A stretch of DNA of 40,833 nucleotides from CAZSMK01 sp964608095. GTDB taxonomy: Bacteria > Sumerlaeota > Sumerlaeia > MWCT01 > JAGHBZ01. Numbering within the stretch: the stretch's first letter is position 1; each line of letters begins with the position of its first letter. The notes under the pieces were generated by a model that saw only the letters and a list, made by a program, of their open reading frames with translations, had not been told where the DNA came from and did not search any database. Below are positions 1-8,652 of this stretch, one piece after another. A program made the position numbers and the translations under genes. The DNA lies in assembly GCA_964608095.1 (NCBI GenBank), contig CAZSMK010000024.1, positions 1-40,833 on the forward strand, in the 5' to 3' direction.

Positions 1-119
1 TCGGTATCTTACAACAATAATGAGCACAACATTCAATCTTAAAACCGATTGTTTAGTCTAATTGTTTCCCGCAAAACTCCTATTTCGCGAATCTCTCCGC
101 GCAAGCCTTGGATTGCGCG

Positions 120-173
120 TAATCCCGGACTGCGCACAGTCCTGAATTGCGCGCTGATGTTCTTCCGGGATTA
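120..173. repeat. Nested inverted repeat
   Basis: Ten-base arms TAATCCCGGA (120-129) and TCCGGGATTA (164-173) are perfect reverse complements. Between them lies a smaller palindrome, GGACTG-CGCA-CAGTCC (127-142). The element sits beyond the 3' end of the minus-strand sugar kinase gene. No U-rich tract follows on either strand, so an intrinsic terminator is not supported. Function unknown; it could be a REP-like element. Confidence 0.5.
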
Positions 174-185
174 TGCCGAAAGATT

Positions 186-263
186 ATGGGCAATCCGTGT
201 TCTATAGGACTGATCGGGGGGAGCAGTCGGATAGGACAGATAAGGAGAGATGGGTAATCCGTG
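186..263. repeat. Paired short direct repeats
   Basis: Two short motifs each occur twice, in nested order. ATGGGCAATCCGTG (186-199) recurs as ATGGGTAATCCGTG (250-263), and ATAGGACTGAT (204-214) recurs as ATAGGACAGAT (231-241). Together with the inverted repeat just upstream they fill the non-coding DNA next to the sugar kinase gene. No coding sense or known element is recognised. Confidence 0.4.
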
Positions 264-279
264 GGGAGAGTTCACCTGC

Positions 280-1254
280 TCATGGTGCGGCTGTTAAAAA
301 AGCGTCCATTTCCTGTTGTGTCGGCAGCGCGGGTATGGCGCCGGGTTTTGTACACGCAAGCGCGCCCGCTGCGTTTGCGTTCCGGACGATCGAGAACAAC
401 TCGTCGTGGGAGAGCTCCGCCGGTCGCCGTCCCTGCTCGAGGTGTTCAAGCAAACGTACAAGGAGTGCAGCGACAAACGCGTCACCTGCTCCCGTGGTTT
501 CGACCACCTGTACCCGGTATCCGTTCACATATCGTCCCCCTTTCGGTGTGGCGAAGTACGCTCCCCTCTCACCGCGGGATACTACGACCAATCCGACGCC
601 TTCCTTAAAAAGTGTCGCGGCGCCTTGCTCGAGGTCCGGTGTACCTGTGACGAGCTCCCATTCCTCTTCGCTGATCTTGACCATATCAACCTTATCTATG
701 ACGGAGCGGATTTGTTGCCGGGCTAATTCTTTCGACGACCAGAGGTCTTTTCGATAGTTTGGGTCGTAGGAGACAAAGAGATTATGGCGGCGTGCAAACT
801 CGAGCGCCTCGAGGGTAGCGGCTCGCGGTTTCTCGTCGATCAGGCTAATCGAGCCGAAATGAAAGATTCGTGCTGTGCTGATATATTCTTCACTGATATC
901 GTCGGGTGAGAGAAACATATCCGCGCCGGGATGCCGGTAAAAGACAATCTCTTTTGCCTGGTCAGGACGGACTGCGATGAATGCGAGGGTGGTGCGCGCC
1001 TTCCTGCTTTCGGTCAAATAAGTGGTGTCGACCTTCTCCTGCTCGAGACAATGGCGCAGGAACCTTCCGAAATGATCCGCGCCCACACAACCTATAAAGC
1101 CGCTTGATTTCCCAAGACGTGAGATGCCGACCGCGACATTGGCAGGTGCGCCGCCCGGTGCTCTCAGAAATCCCGGTGTCTCTTCGAGTGTCGCACCCTC
1201 TTTGGATGCGACCATATCGATCAACAATTCTCCAAGACAGACAATATCAGGCAT
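280..1254 (-). CDS. PfkB-family sugar kinase, probable fructokinase
   Basis: A cytoplasmic ribokinase/PfkB-fold kinase predicted to phosphorylate a free sugar with ATP. It most resembles fructokinase (fructose to fructose 6-phosphate). The first PfkB signature is GGAPANVA at residues 34-41. The second contains GAGDAF, with the catalytic Asp at about 258. At 324 residues it has the usual family length. The start at 1254 is chosen because an AAAGGA ribosome binding site lies nine bases upstream; an in-frame ATG at 1290 would add 12 residues that are not typical of the family. It is a single gene, with no transporter or invertase beside it. Substrate is inferred; 2-keto-3-deoxygluconate or another sugar remains possible. 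Confidence 0.85.
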   Translation of the reverse strand: MPDIVCLGELLIDMVASKEGATLEETPGFLRAPGGAPANVAVGISRLGKSSGFIGCVGADHFGRFLRHCLEQEKVDTTYLTESRKARTTLAFIAVRPDQAKEIVFYRHPGADMFLSPDDISEEYISTARIFHFGSISLIDEKPRAATLEALEFARRHNLFVSYDPNYRKDLWSSKELARQQIRSVIDKVDMVKISEEEWELVTGTPDLEQGAATLFKEGVGLVVVSRGERGAYFATPKGGRYVNGYRVQVVETTGAGDAFVAALLVRLLEHLEQGRRPAELSHDELFSIVRNANAAGALACTKPGAIPALPTQQEMDAFLTAAP

Positions 1255-1475
1255 AATCAACAATCCTTTTTTATTCTCGCCGCTGTTCATTAACTATTAT
1301 CGCGAACGATGAAGTATACGATTCAAGAGACTCGATGACTATTATTTTCTTGCGGCTGAAAATGATGGCAGCGAAGGCAGTGATTGCAGGGATTGCAGAA
1401 ATATGATGCACCCTCAGGACATCGGGGAGAAAAAAGACGAAGCCTTAATCCTCAACGATGATGCCAAAAAAATTC

Positions 1476-1503
1476 TTGTAAAATTCCGGCAAATATTTAT
1501 AGA
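1476..1503 (+). promoter_or_regulatory. Possible sigma-70 promoter for the GNAT gene
   Basis: TTGTAA (1476-1481) and TATAGA (1498-1503) are separated by 16 bases and lie about 45 bases before the acetyltransferase start. Recognised by eye only. The rest of the 1291-1538 gap shows nothing else. Confidence 0.35.
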
Positions 1504-1547
1504 ATGATAAGTCTTAACCTGGAAGAAGAAGAAAGGAGATGCAGGAT

Positions 1548-2153
1548 ATGTACAAAGAATATCCCAAGGCTGTTATTCTTAAAGACGGAACCGAGGTTTT
1601 ATTGCGGCTGTTGACAAAGGACGATAACGAATTGTTGTACAAATTCTTCAACCAACTTCCCAAAGAAGACCGTCTATTTCTCAAGGAAGATGTGACCGAT
1701 CCAGACGTAATCGGTCGCTGGATAGAGAACCTTGATTATGACAAGGTGTTGCCCTTGATAGCGGAAAAAGATGGAGAGATCGTGGCGGATGCGACACTCC
1801 ATCGCGATGCGTACGGCTGGGAAAAACATATCGGCGAGGTGCGAGTGGTGGTGGCGCGTGAGCTTCAGAGAAAAGGGCTGGGCGCTATCATGGTGCAACA
1901 GTTGTTTCACCATGCGCTTCGGCGCGGTCTGGATAAACTCCAGGTGCTCGTTATGGAGAATCAAATCGCCGCAATTAAGGCATTCAGGCGAGTCGGATTT
2001 AAAAAAGAAGCCGAGCTCAAAGATCATGTCATTGATCTGCAAGGTAAAAAACATAACCTCATCATAATGACCAACAACGTCCGCAACCTTGTATCGAAAA
2101 TTGACGACCTCATAAAATCGCTCGAACTTAAAATCGAGAACAGGATTTCATAG
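1548..2153 (+). CDS. GNAT family N-acetyltransferase
   Basis: A GCN5-related acetyltransferase of about 201 residues. The acetyl-CoA binding motif A follows the usual pattern (VRVVVARELQRKGLG, then a helix leading to VQQLFHHA). It is followed by a motif B-like segment (NQIAAIKAFRRVGFKKEAEL) typical of enzymes that modify small molecules or protein N-termini. ATG at 1548 is preferred over the in-frame ATG at 1539, because the AAAGGAG ribosome binding site abuts 1539 directly but lies nine bases before 1548. The C-terminal 30 residues look helical and charged and extend past the GNAT core. The acceptor substrate cannot be read from sequence, and the flanking genes point to no pathway. Confidence 0.8.
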   Translation: MYKEYPKAVILKDGTEVLLRLLTKDDNELLYKFFNQLPKEDRLFLKEDVTDPDVIGRWIENLDYDKVLPLIAEKDGEIVADATLHRDAYGWEKHIGEVRVVVARELQRKGLGAIMVQQLFHHALRRGLDKLQVLVMENQIAAIKAFRRVGFKKEAELKDHVIDLQGKKHNLIIMTNNVRNLVSKIDDLIKSLELKIENRIS

Positions 2154-2386
2154 ACCTATTATCTAAATGCAGAAATCAAAAGGAATAATTTTTTACAGAG
2201 TGTTACACACTGACAAGGCAGGGACAGAGGAATGTCCTTCTTTGTCTAACCCGTCTTATATGACTTATCCGTTTTTTTGTTCAAATATAGGAGCACATTG
2301 CGTTTATCGGACACTAAAATGACTGAACTTTTTTCCTCTTCAATTTCGTGAAGTGCTTGATTGTGACTTTTTCTTACATGTTAAGA

Positions 2387-2416
2387 TTGACTCCTAAAAC
2401 CGTGTGATACTATGAT
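2387..2416 (+). promoter_or_regulatory. Sigma-70-like promoter for the secreted fusion protein
   Basis: TTGACT (2387-2392) and TATGAT (2411-2416) are 18 bases apart. The start codon lies 31 bases beyond the -10 element, behind a GGAG ribosome binding site. Apart from a weak hairpin near 2220-2245 (GGGACA/TGTCC arms), the 2154-2446 gap holds nothing recognisable. Confidence 0.45.
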
Positions 2417-2446
2417 ATTTTTCAAACCTTAAATATGGAGAAATAA

Positions 2447-3562
2447 ATGAGTATTTTGCAAAAAAATGGTATGCCTCTTATCCTTGTTTTTCTTCTGATT
2501 CTTAGCAGCGCCGTAAGTCAACAAGTCATCTATTCAGAGGATTTTGAAGGGGGAGCGGGGACACGTATAGGAAAGATAAAGCGCTATCCAATGGCGCCTG
2601 AGATCGTTCGATCAGATTCGACGTTTCCGGATGCGTTCCCACCGCCTTCAGGACGTTATGCTGTTCGTGCCCAGGACAGCGCACACCAATTCTACGGTCT
2701 TGGTTCCGTGGTGGCAGGTCCCGTGATCGATCTCAACAATACGTCGCAACAATACGTCGCTATCGAGGCAAAACTCTATGTTGCTCCCTCTGAACGGTTC
2801 GATGCAAATAACGTCGCCCTGATTGCCATCAACGATGTGGGATCGGTTGAAACATATTACAGGTTTGGTTACGGCAACTCGAATGTCTACTTTCATTATT
2901 TTTATGGAGCTGATTTTACCGAATCGGTATACGATCCCATCCTTGGCGAGTCACTGGAGGTTCCGGGTTGGCACACATTCACCATGAGGTTTGAGGGACG
3001 AAACCAGGTCAATCTTTATGTCGACGGCAAGAAGGTAATGTTCTCTCCTGTATATATGTCCGATATAACCAGGTTTCAAATGGGTGTCCTTGGCTGGGAC
3101 AGAAGCGCGGCACGACCAATACTTGCAGATGACTTTAAAGTGACGCTCTACTCTTCGCCTTCTTCCGATATTGCCCCCTCGTTTCCAACGCCTGTCCGAA
3201 CACAACCGGGGCTCACTCCCGGTACTCGTGTTAGTATTGTACCATGGTACACCGACACGAATCAGGCGGTTCAGGCTGCGCAAGCGTCAGGCAAACTTTT
3301 CCTCGTTCTCTTTTATGCATCGGGACATCCCCGGACACAGGAGATTGAAAGCAAAACACTCAATAATCCCATGGTTCAAGCAACTATCAATAAATTCATT
3401 CCGGTAAAACTCGACATCAAGGGGAACAGACCGGTTGCGGATCGATACAATATATTCAAAATCCCCACCCTTATCGTCATTGACATGCAAGGACGCATCT
3501 ACTGGGAGTATAGAGGTGTGATATCTCCTGATGATTTGAACCAATCCCTTGCCCGGTTCTAA
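2447..3562 (+). CDS. Secreted lectin-like/thioredoxin-like fusion lacking the CxxC
   Basis: An exported protein of 371 residues. Residues 1-24 form a hydrophobic signal peptide. Residues 27-235 look like a concanavalin/LamG-type beta-sandwich: it opens with an EDFEGG strand and contains a W-H-T-F-T-M-R-F segment and LYVDGKKV, as in laminin-G-like folds. A Ser/Pro-rich linker follows. Residues 263-371 resemble a thioredoxin domain of the DUF255/Thioredoxin_7 kind: FLVLFYAS, a helix, VKLDIKGN, then a cis-Pro region FKIPTLIVID around residue 340. Where the redox CxxC should be (about 293-296) the sequence reads GHPR. I see no cysteine anywhere in the protein, so disulfide chemistry is excluded and a binding role is more likely. 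Monocistronic, with its own promoter. Confidence 0.6.
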   Translation: MSILQKNGMPLILVFLLILSSAVSQQVIYSEDFEGGAGTRIGKIKRYPMAPEIVRSDSTFPDAFPPPSGRYAVRAQDSAHQFYGLGSVVAGPVIDLNNTSQQYVAIEAKLYVAPSERFDANNVALIAINDVGSVETYYRFGYGNSNVYFHYFYGADFTESVYDPILGESLEVPGWHTFTMRFEGRNQVNLYVDGKKVMFSPVYMSDITRFQMGVLGWDRSAARPILADDFKVTLYSSPSSDIAPSFPTPVRTQPGLTPGTRVSIVPWYTDTNQAVQAAQASGKLFLVLFYASGHPRTQEIESKTLNNPMVQATINKFIPVKLDIKGNRPVADRYNIFKIPTLIVIDMQGRIYWEYRGVISPDDLNQSLARF

Positions 3563-3610
3563 ATGATTGTCAATGCGTAATCCTGAGGGGCGCTTAGTTC
3601 ACGATGGATT

Positions 3611-4579
3611 TTATGGATTCACGAGGTTAGGGGGTGTTTTCCCCGCGAGTATATCGAGCAGGTTTTGGGCTGCCATCACCGCCATCTTGTTGCGCGTCTC
3701 CACGGTGGAACTCCCAATATGGGGAAGGAGAACCACGTTGTGAAGCGGGATAAGTTCCGGATGAACCTTCGGCTCCTCTTCGTAGACATCGAGTCCGGCG
3801 CCCGCGATTCGTTCTCGTTTCAACGCATCGGCAAGAGCCGACTCGTCAATCACCGGTCCCCGCGCTGCATTTATCAAAATCGCTGTCGGTTTCATCAGTT
3901 CGAGTTCCGTCTCCGTGATCAGGTGATAGGTCTCGTCCGTTAAGGGTGTATGTATACTGACGACATCGGACTCTTCGAGCAGGTGTTCAAGCGAGGTTTT
4001 CTGTGCGTTGAGTTCTTGTTCCAGATGTTCTCTCCGAACCTTGTCGTAGTATAAAACCTTCATCTGGAAGCCTTTTGACATAAGAGCGACGGTGGAACCG
4101 ATTCTGCCCGCTCCGATGATGCCCAGTGTCTTATGAGTGAGGTCTCTGCCGAGAAAAAGCAGTGGTTCCCAAGTCTGGAATCGTCCTTCGCGTGTGAAGC
4201 GGTCAGCCTCGACGATTCTGCGTGCAACCGCAAAAATAAGCGCCCAGGTGAGTTCCGCCGTTGTTTCTGTCAGCACGCCCGGTGTGTTGGTTACCATAAT
4301 ACCCACTTCCCGCGCATAAGGCGCATCAATGTTATCATAGCCTACCGCCATAGTAGCAAAACCCTTGATTCCGCAGGCTTTCGCTCTATCGAGCACATCG
4401 CGGTCGACCCGGTCGGTCAAAAGACAGAGCACACCGTCGTGTCCCTCGAGATTGGCAATGAGCTCTTCCTTCTCCCAGACTCGCTCCTCCGGATTTATGG
4501 TGACGCCTTCACAATGCTTTTCCAGCAACGCAATGCCCGGCTCCGGTATCATTCGAGTGACCAGCACTTTCCACCCCAT
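3611..4579 (-). CDS. D-2-hydroxyacid dehydrogenase, glyoxylate/hydroxypyruvate reductase type
   Basis: An NAD(P)-dependent cytoplasmic oxidoreductase that interconverts a 2-oxoacid and its D-2-hydroxyacid; glyoxylate or hydroxypyruvate reductase is the closest match. The nucleotide-binding fold is marked by GIIGAGRIG. The catalytic triad is visible as Arg in NAARGPVIDE, Glu in YEEEP and His in LLPHIGSST. The 322-residue length is normal. The start at 4579 follows an AAAGGAGAT site by seven bases; a longer in-frame ATG at 4645 would overlap the promoter region shared with the divergent kinase gene. The residue pattern does not separate glyoxylate from phosphoglycerate substrates with certainty, but there is no C-terminal ACT domain as in many SerA proteins. 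Confidence 0.88.
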   Translation of the reverse strand: MGWKVLVTRMIPEPGIALLEKHCEGVTINPEERVWEKEELIANLEGHDGVLCLLTDRVDRDVLDRAKACGIKGFATMAVGYDNIDAPYAREVGIMVTNTPGVLTETTAELTWALIFAVARRIVEADRFTREGRFQTWEPLLFLGRDLTHKTLGIIGAGRIGSTVALMSKGFQMKVLYYDKVRREHLEQELNAQKTSLEHLLEESDVVSIHTPLTDETYHLITETELELMKPTAILINAARGPVIDESALADALKRERIAGAGLDVYEEEPKVHPELIPLHNVVLLPHIGSSTVETRNKMAVMAAQNLLDILAGKTPPNLVNP

Positions 4580-4687
4580 GCGCACGATCTCCTTTCTACT
4601 GAGGTTTAAATCCTTGAGACGGCAAAGACAACTGATTATGCTCACATTATATTGTATGACGATAAAAAATCAAAGAGATAATGCCGG

Positions 4688-6214
4688 ATGATACAAGACG
4701 CTCAGAGCCTTATACGGCAGTTCAAGGAAATATTCGATACCTTACCGGGAGTCGTATCGCGTGCGCCGGGTCGCATAAACCTGCTCGGACAACACATCGA
4801 TCATCAGGGCGGATACGTTAATCCCGTTGCCATAGATAACAATATAATGCTGGCGCTTCGCCGGAGGGATGATCGACTCGTACATTGTCGTAACGTCTCG
4901 TCGGATTTCGGGGATGTTACCTTCGATCTCGGTGAATTCATGGAAGAGGCAAAGCGGCGGAAATGGGAAGAATATGTCGCACAACGAGTGGTGGAAAAAT
5001 TACCGGGTGGTACGCAACATTGGGGTCGGTATATTCTCGCAGGAGTTCTTTTTCTGCATCGCAGATTGAGAGGAGCAGAAGCCCTTAAAGGCTACGATAT
5101 CCTTGTAGACGGCGATATACCGATTGCATCGGGACTCAGTTCGTCTTCCGCCCTTGTCGTGGCAACCTGTCTCGCCATTGTCACCCGCCACGGCTGGCAT
5201 ATTCCGCGTATCAAACTGGTTTCCCTGACGGGCACCGCGGAATTTTTTGTCGGAACACTCAGCGGGTTCGGCGATCAAGCGGCTATACTCCTTTCCCGCA
5301 ACGATCATGTCTCGCACTTTATGTTTTTTCCGCTCAGGTTGATCCGCTACGTCGAGTTTCCCCACGATTATAGCATAGTGATGTGCCATTCCGGTCAACG
5401 CGCAGAAAAATCCGCAGCAGCACGGCTGGTCTTCAACCAACGTGTGGCGAGCTATCATCTTGCTCGATTGTGGCTGAAACGATTTCTGACGGAAAAAGAT
5501 GCGAAGGAGATAAAGTGTCTGCGGGATTTTATGCCCCGAAACCAGGGAGCAGAGCTTGCACGTCTTTACAGGCTTCTTATCAATCTTCCGGAGAAGATTA
5601 CGATTCCGGAGTTGCGCAACTCCCTTGTCGATGAAGCGGAAAATGTTGAGAGCCTTTTACGAATGTGTGAGGGATATGAATCGCCTTTTGATCTCCGCGG
5701 AGTGTGTCTTTACGGTTTATCGGAGATAGCGCGCGCCCGGCGGTTTATTCAAACACTTGCCGACCGGCGCATGGACGAGGTGGCGACTATTATGAATACA
5801 AGTCACAACGGCGATCGACTGATTCGGTTCAATCCTGAAACTTCAGCATCAGAAGAGTTCGAGCTCGATTATGCAGATTATGTCCTGGCAGACCTTGCAC
5901 GAAAAGCCTACTCGAGAAAGAGAGGCGAAAAAGCAGAGGCGCAGTTATGGTGTCAGCCGGGACGATATCGATGCAGCACCCCCCGTCTCGACGAAATTGT
6001 CGACTGTATCCGATATGTGGCGCCGGAAGCAGGTGCACATCTCGCGGGTGGTGGGTTGGGCGGCTCTATTATTGTTATTTGTCGCACTCACGACGTCGCG
6101 AAAATCTCTGATACACTTCACCGTTTATTCTATCAACGCCATTCTATTGAGCCCATGATCGACGAAGTGAGACCATCCGGGGCGGCTGAAGCCTCTCTCT
6201 TGTTTCATGAGTAA
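4688..6214 (+). CDS. Galactokinase-like GHMP kinase, enlarged
   Basis: A GHMP-superfamily sugar 1-kinase of 508 residues, against about 390 for typical GalK. All three family motifs are present: RAPGRINLLGQHIDHQGG at 25-42, GLSSSSA at 149-155 and GGGLGG from about 454. The GalK catalytic Asp is matched by D196 in GTLSGFGDQ. The sugar-contacting GEHTD motif of GalK reads GQHID, a Glu to Gln change at residue 35, which suggests a substrate other than plain galactose. An extra block of over 100 residues lies between D196 and motif 3. It is divergent from the hydroxyacid dehydrogenase gene, with only about 108 bases between the starts. Family placement is firm; the sugar (galactose, arabinose, uronate or amino sugar) is not known. 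Confidence 0.75.
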   Translation: MIQDAQSLIRQFKEIFDTLPGVVSRAPGRINLLGQHIDHQGGYVNPVAIDNNIMLALRRRDDRLVHCRNVSSDFGDVTFDLGEFMEEAKRRKWEEYVAQRVVEKLPGGTQHWGRYILAGVLFLHRRLRGAEALKGYDILVDGDIPIASGLSSSSALVVATCLAIVTRHGWHIPRIKLVSLTGTAEFFVGTLSGFGDQAAILLSRNDHVSHFMFFPLRLIRYVEFPHDYSIVMCHSGQRAEKSAAARLVFNQRVASYHLARLWLKRFLTEKDAKEIKCLRDFMPRNQGAELARLYRLLINLPEKITIPELRNSLVDEAENVESLLRMCEGYESPFDLRGVCLYGLSEIARARRFIQTLADRRMDEVATIMNTSHNGDRLIRFNPETSASEEFELDYADYVLADLARKAYSRKRGEKAEAQLWCQPGRYRCSTPRLDEIVDCIRYVAPEAGAHLAGGGLGGSIIVICRTHDVAKISDTLHRLFYQRHSIEPMIDEVRPSGAAEASLLFHE

Positions 6215-6409
6215 CCTTTTATCAATCTACCTGGAAACGCCGGTAGAATAACCGAGGTTTATTATACAAAGTAGCTTGCATTGTGCTACAATGTTATATT
6301 ACGATGTATTCTCAAGAAGGGGGTAGATGAGTGATTTTTTTCGTAGAGTTTTGTAGATACTGTATGCTCGCGATTATTCTGGAATGCGCTATTAGGTTTT
6401 TATTAAAGT

Positions 6410-6437
6410 TTGACTTTTCAACGGTATAACTTACAAT
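6410..6437 (+). promoter_or_regulatory. trpE promoter
   Basis: TTGACT (6410-6415) and TACAAT (6432-6437) are separated by 16 bases, placing the transcript start near 6444 and leaving only about 24 bases of leader before trpE. There is therefore no room for a Trp leader peptide, attenuator or T-box between this promoter and the gene. Upstream, 6215-6409 holds no recognisable gene. Confidence 0.5.
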
Positions 6438-6467
6438 TATCAATCAATATTCTTTACGACATCAAAG

Positions 6468-7964
6468 ATGTATAAACCTGATAAATCTCGGTTCATGGAA
6501 CTTGCCAAGCAGGGCAATCTTGTCTCTGTTCATAGGGAATTTCTTGCTGATATGGAAACGCCGGTTTCGGCGTTAAAAAAAATCGTGAGCGACGAGTACG
6601 CCTTCCTGCTTGAAAGCGTGGAAAACGAAGAGAATATAGGGCGGTACTCATTCCTGGGGTGTTCGCCGAACATAATCTTCAAAAGCAAGGGCGAGGAAAT
6701 CAATCTAATCTACGCCCTCACACACGACAGCGAGGTATTCACAAGCCATAATCCACTGGATGTCCTGAAAGACGTTATGTCGCGCTTTCAACCTGCACCC
6801 GGACAGGTTCTCCCGCCATTTACCGGCGGCGCCGTCGGCTATATCTCCTATGACGTGGTGCGAAGTTTTGAACGTATTCCTGACGCCAATCCAGACGACC
6901 TGAATCTGCCCGATTGTTTCTTCATGATTACGGATACCCTCATCGTCTTTGACCATGTCAAACACAAAATGATACTGGTAGCGAACGCGCTTATTCATGA
7001 CGACCCGGAACAAGCCTACGATGAGGCGATTCATAAACTCGATGTAATGTATGAGCGTCTCAGGTTGCCGGGACCTCTGACCGAAGAGGACTTGGGAGAG
7101 GAGCGCAACGCCCGGATGCCCGATGATGCGGCACCTGTTTCCAATATGAGCAAGGAAGAGTTCGAAAGAAGCGTGACAAAGGCGAAAGAGTATATTTTCG
7201 CCGGCGATATTTTTCAGGGCGTGCTTTCGCAGCGATGGAAAAAGACTATCAAGTGTGAACCGGTGGACATCTATCGCGCCTTACGCTGTATCAACCCGTC
7301 GCCCTATATGTTTTATCTTAAATTCGGCGATCTAAAATTAATCGGCTCGAGTCCCGAGATACTGGTAAAGGCGCAGAAAAATCACGTACAGCTGCGTCCC
7401 ATTGCCGGGACAAGGCCCAGGGGCGCTGATCACGAAGAGGATGAACAGTTAATCAAAGATTTGCTGGCGGACCCGAAGGAACGGGCGGAACATATTATGC
7501 TCGTCGATCTCGGTCGTAATGATCTCGGGAGGGTGTGCCGCTTCGGTACCGTCGCAGTCGATGACTTAATGGTGATTGAAAAATACTCACACGTTATGCA
7601 CATTGTCTCAAACGTAGTGGGAGAATTACGACCAGACAAGGATATCTACGATGTGCTGGCGGCAAGTTTTCCCGCAGGAACCGTTACAGGTTCGCCGAAG
7701 ATACGGGCGATGGAAATTATCGATGAGCTGGAACCCGTTCGGCGTGGTCCTTATGCCGGCTCTGTCGGCTATTTCAGCTTCAGCGGGAATCTCGATTCCT
7801 GTATAACCATCCGGACTATCGTGGTCAAAGGCAACGATGCATACGTCCAGGCGGGAGCAGGTATCGTGGCGGATTCAGTACCCGAACGGGAATTTACCGA
7901 AACCGAGAACAAGGCACGCGGTCTTATAAAAGCGATCGAAATGGCAGAGGAAGGACTTGACTGA
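6468..7964 (+). CDS. trpE: Anthranilate synthase component I
   Basis: Converts chorismate and ammonia (from TrpG) to anthranilate, the first committed step of tryptophan synthesis. It has 498 residues, normal for TrpE. The LLES motif at 47-50 forms part of the tryptophan feedback site. The chorismate-binding domain shows RPIAGTRPRG, DLGRNDLGRV and FPAGTVTGSPK. The Ala in PIAGT is the anthranilate synthase signature; aminodeoxychorismate synthase PabB usually has Lys there. The start at ATG 6468 lacks a strong ribosome binding site; an in-frame ATG at 6495 is a weaker alternative. trpG follows 27 bases downstream. None of trpD, C, F, B or A is in the window, so the rest of the pathway lies elsewhere. 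Confidence 0.93.
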   Translation: MYKPDKSRFMELAKQGNLVSVHREFLADMETPVSALKKIVSDEYAFLLESVENEENIGRYSFLGCSPNIIFKSKGEEINLIYALTHDSEVFTSHNPLDVLKDVMSRFQPAPGQVLPPFTGGAVGYISYDVVRSFERIPDANPDDLNLPDCFFMITDTLIVFDHVKHKMILVANALIHDDPEQAYDEAIHKLDVMYERLRLPGPLTEEDLGEERNARMPDDAAPVSNMSKEEFERSVTKAKEYIFAGDIFQGVLSQRWKKTIKCEPVDIYRALRCINPSPYMFYLKFGDLKLIGSSPEILVKAQKNHVQLRPIAGTRPRGADHEEDEQLIKDLLADPKERAEHIMLVDLGRNDLGRVCRFGTVAVDDLMVIEKYSHVMHIVSNVVGELRPDKDIYDVLAASFPAGTVTGSPKIRAMEIIDELEPVRRGPYAGSVGYFSFSGNLDSCITIRTIVVKGNDAYVQAGAGIVADSVPEREFTETENKARGLIKAIEMAEEGLD

Positions 7965-7991
7965 TTTATTGTAACAAGGCTCAGGGGTTTA

Positions 7992-8561
7992 ATGACAATG
8001 ATTCTCGTCGTCGACAATTATGACTCATTTGTGTATAATCTCGTTCAGTACATCGGGGAATTATGTCCCGACCTCGAGGTCTACCGCAACGATGCTATCT
8101 CAGTTGACGAAATCCGCCAGAAGAAACCTGAGAAGATAATCATCTCGCCCGGACCTGGTCGCCCCGAGCAAGCCGGTATCAGCAAGGACGTCATAAAGAG
8201 CCTGGGAGAAACGACGCCGCTTCTGGGAGTCTGTCTGGGTCATCAGGCAATCGGTGAGGTATATGGCGGACAGGTGGTGCGCGCGACCAACGTGATGCAT
8301 GGCAAAACCTCGTTGATTTACCACTATGGCGAGGGTATTTTTCATGGACTTGAACTGCCTTTCGAGGCTACCAGATATCACTCTCTGATTGTTGAGCGCG
8401 ATTCTCTTCCGGATTGTCTCGAAGTGGTCGCATGGACAAAAGACAAAACTATCATGGGACTCCGGCACAAGGTTTACCACGTCTGGGGTGTTCAGTTTCA
8501 TCCTGAGTCTATCATGACGAAAGAGGGCAAAAAACTGGTTAAAAATTTTCTCGATTTATGA
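7992..8561 (+). CDS. trpG: Anthranilate synthase component II (glutamine amidotransferase)
   Basis: A class I glutamine amidotransferase that releases ammonia from glutamine for TrpE. The catalytic triad is Cys81 in GVCLGHQ, with His170 and Glu172 in HPES near the C-terminus; the oxyanion strand reads ISPGPGRP. The 189-residue length is standard. An ATG at 7998 (Met-Ile-Leu-Val) would match the usual family N-terminus equally well. The AGGGG site is 4 bases from the first ATG and 10 from the second, so the true start is undecided. Co-transcribed with trpE. It may also serve folate synthesis, as in organisms with a single amphibolic TrpG/PabA; no pabB is visible here. Confidence 0.92.
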   Translation: MTMILVVDNYDSFVYNLVQYIGELCPDLEVYRNDAISVDEIRQKKPEKIIISPGPGRPEQAGISKDVIKSLGETTPLLGVCLGHQAIGEVYGGQVVRATNVMHGKTSLIYHYGEGIFHGLELPFEATRYHSLIVERDSLPDCLEVVAWTKDKTIMGLRHKVYHVWGVQFHPESIMTKEGKKLVKNFLDL

Positions 8562-8652
8562 ATTGCCCGGCGAATGCTGAGAGAATTGCTCACACGTTTA
8601 TTCACTCTTATCTTTATTAAATCTAAACAAACGTCAGGAGTTTATACACAAG

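Noticed and set aside
173..757. Long plus-strand open frames over the sugar kinase gene
   Set aside because: They are antisense shadows of a clear PfkB kinase and show no family features or ribosome binding sites.
280..1254. The PfkB kinase as the partner of the GKRP-like protein
   Set aside because: They are more than 7 kb apart with unrelated genes between, and GKRP binds hexokinase-fold glucokinases, not PfkB kinases. Nothing in the sequence links them.
6215..6467. A Trp attenuator or T-box before trpE
   Set aside because: No T-box sequence, no Trp-rich leader peptide and only about 24 bases between the likely transcript start and the gene.
6468..7964. PabB (aminodeoxychorismate synthase) instead of TrpE
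   Set aside because: The PIAGT motif with Ala, the LLES feedback motif and the length all favour anthranilate synthase.
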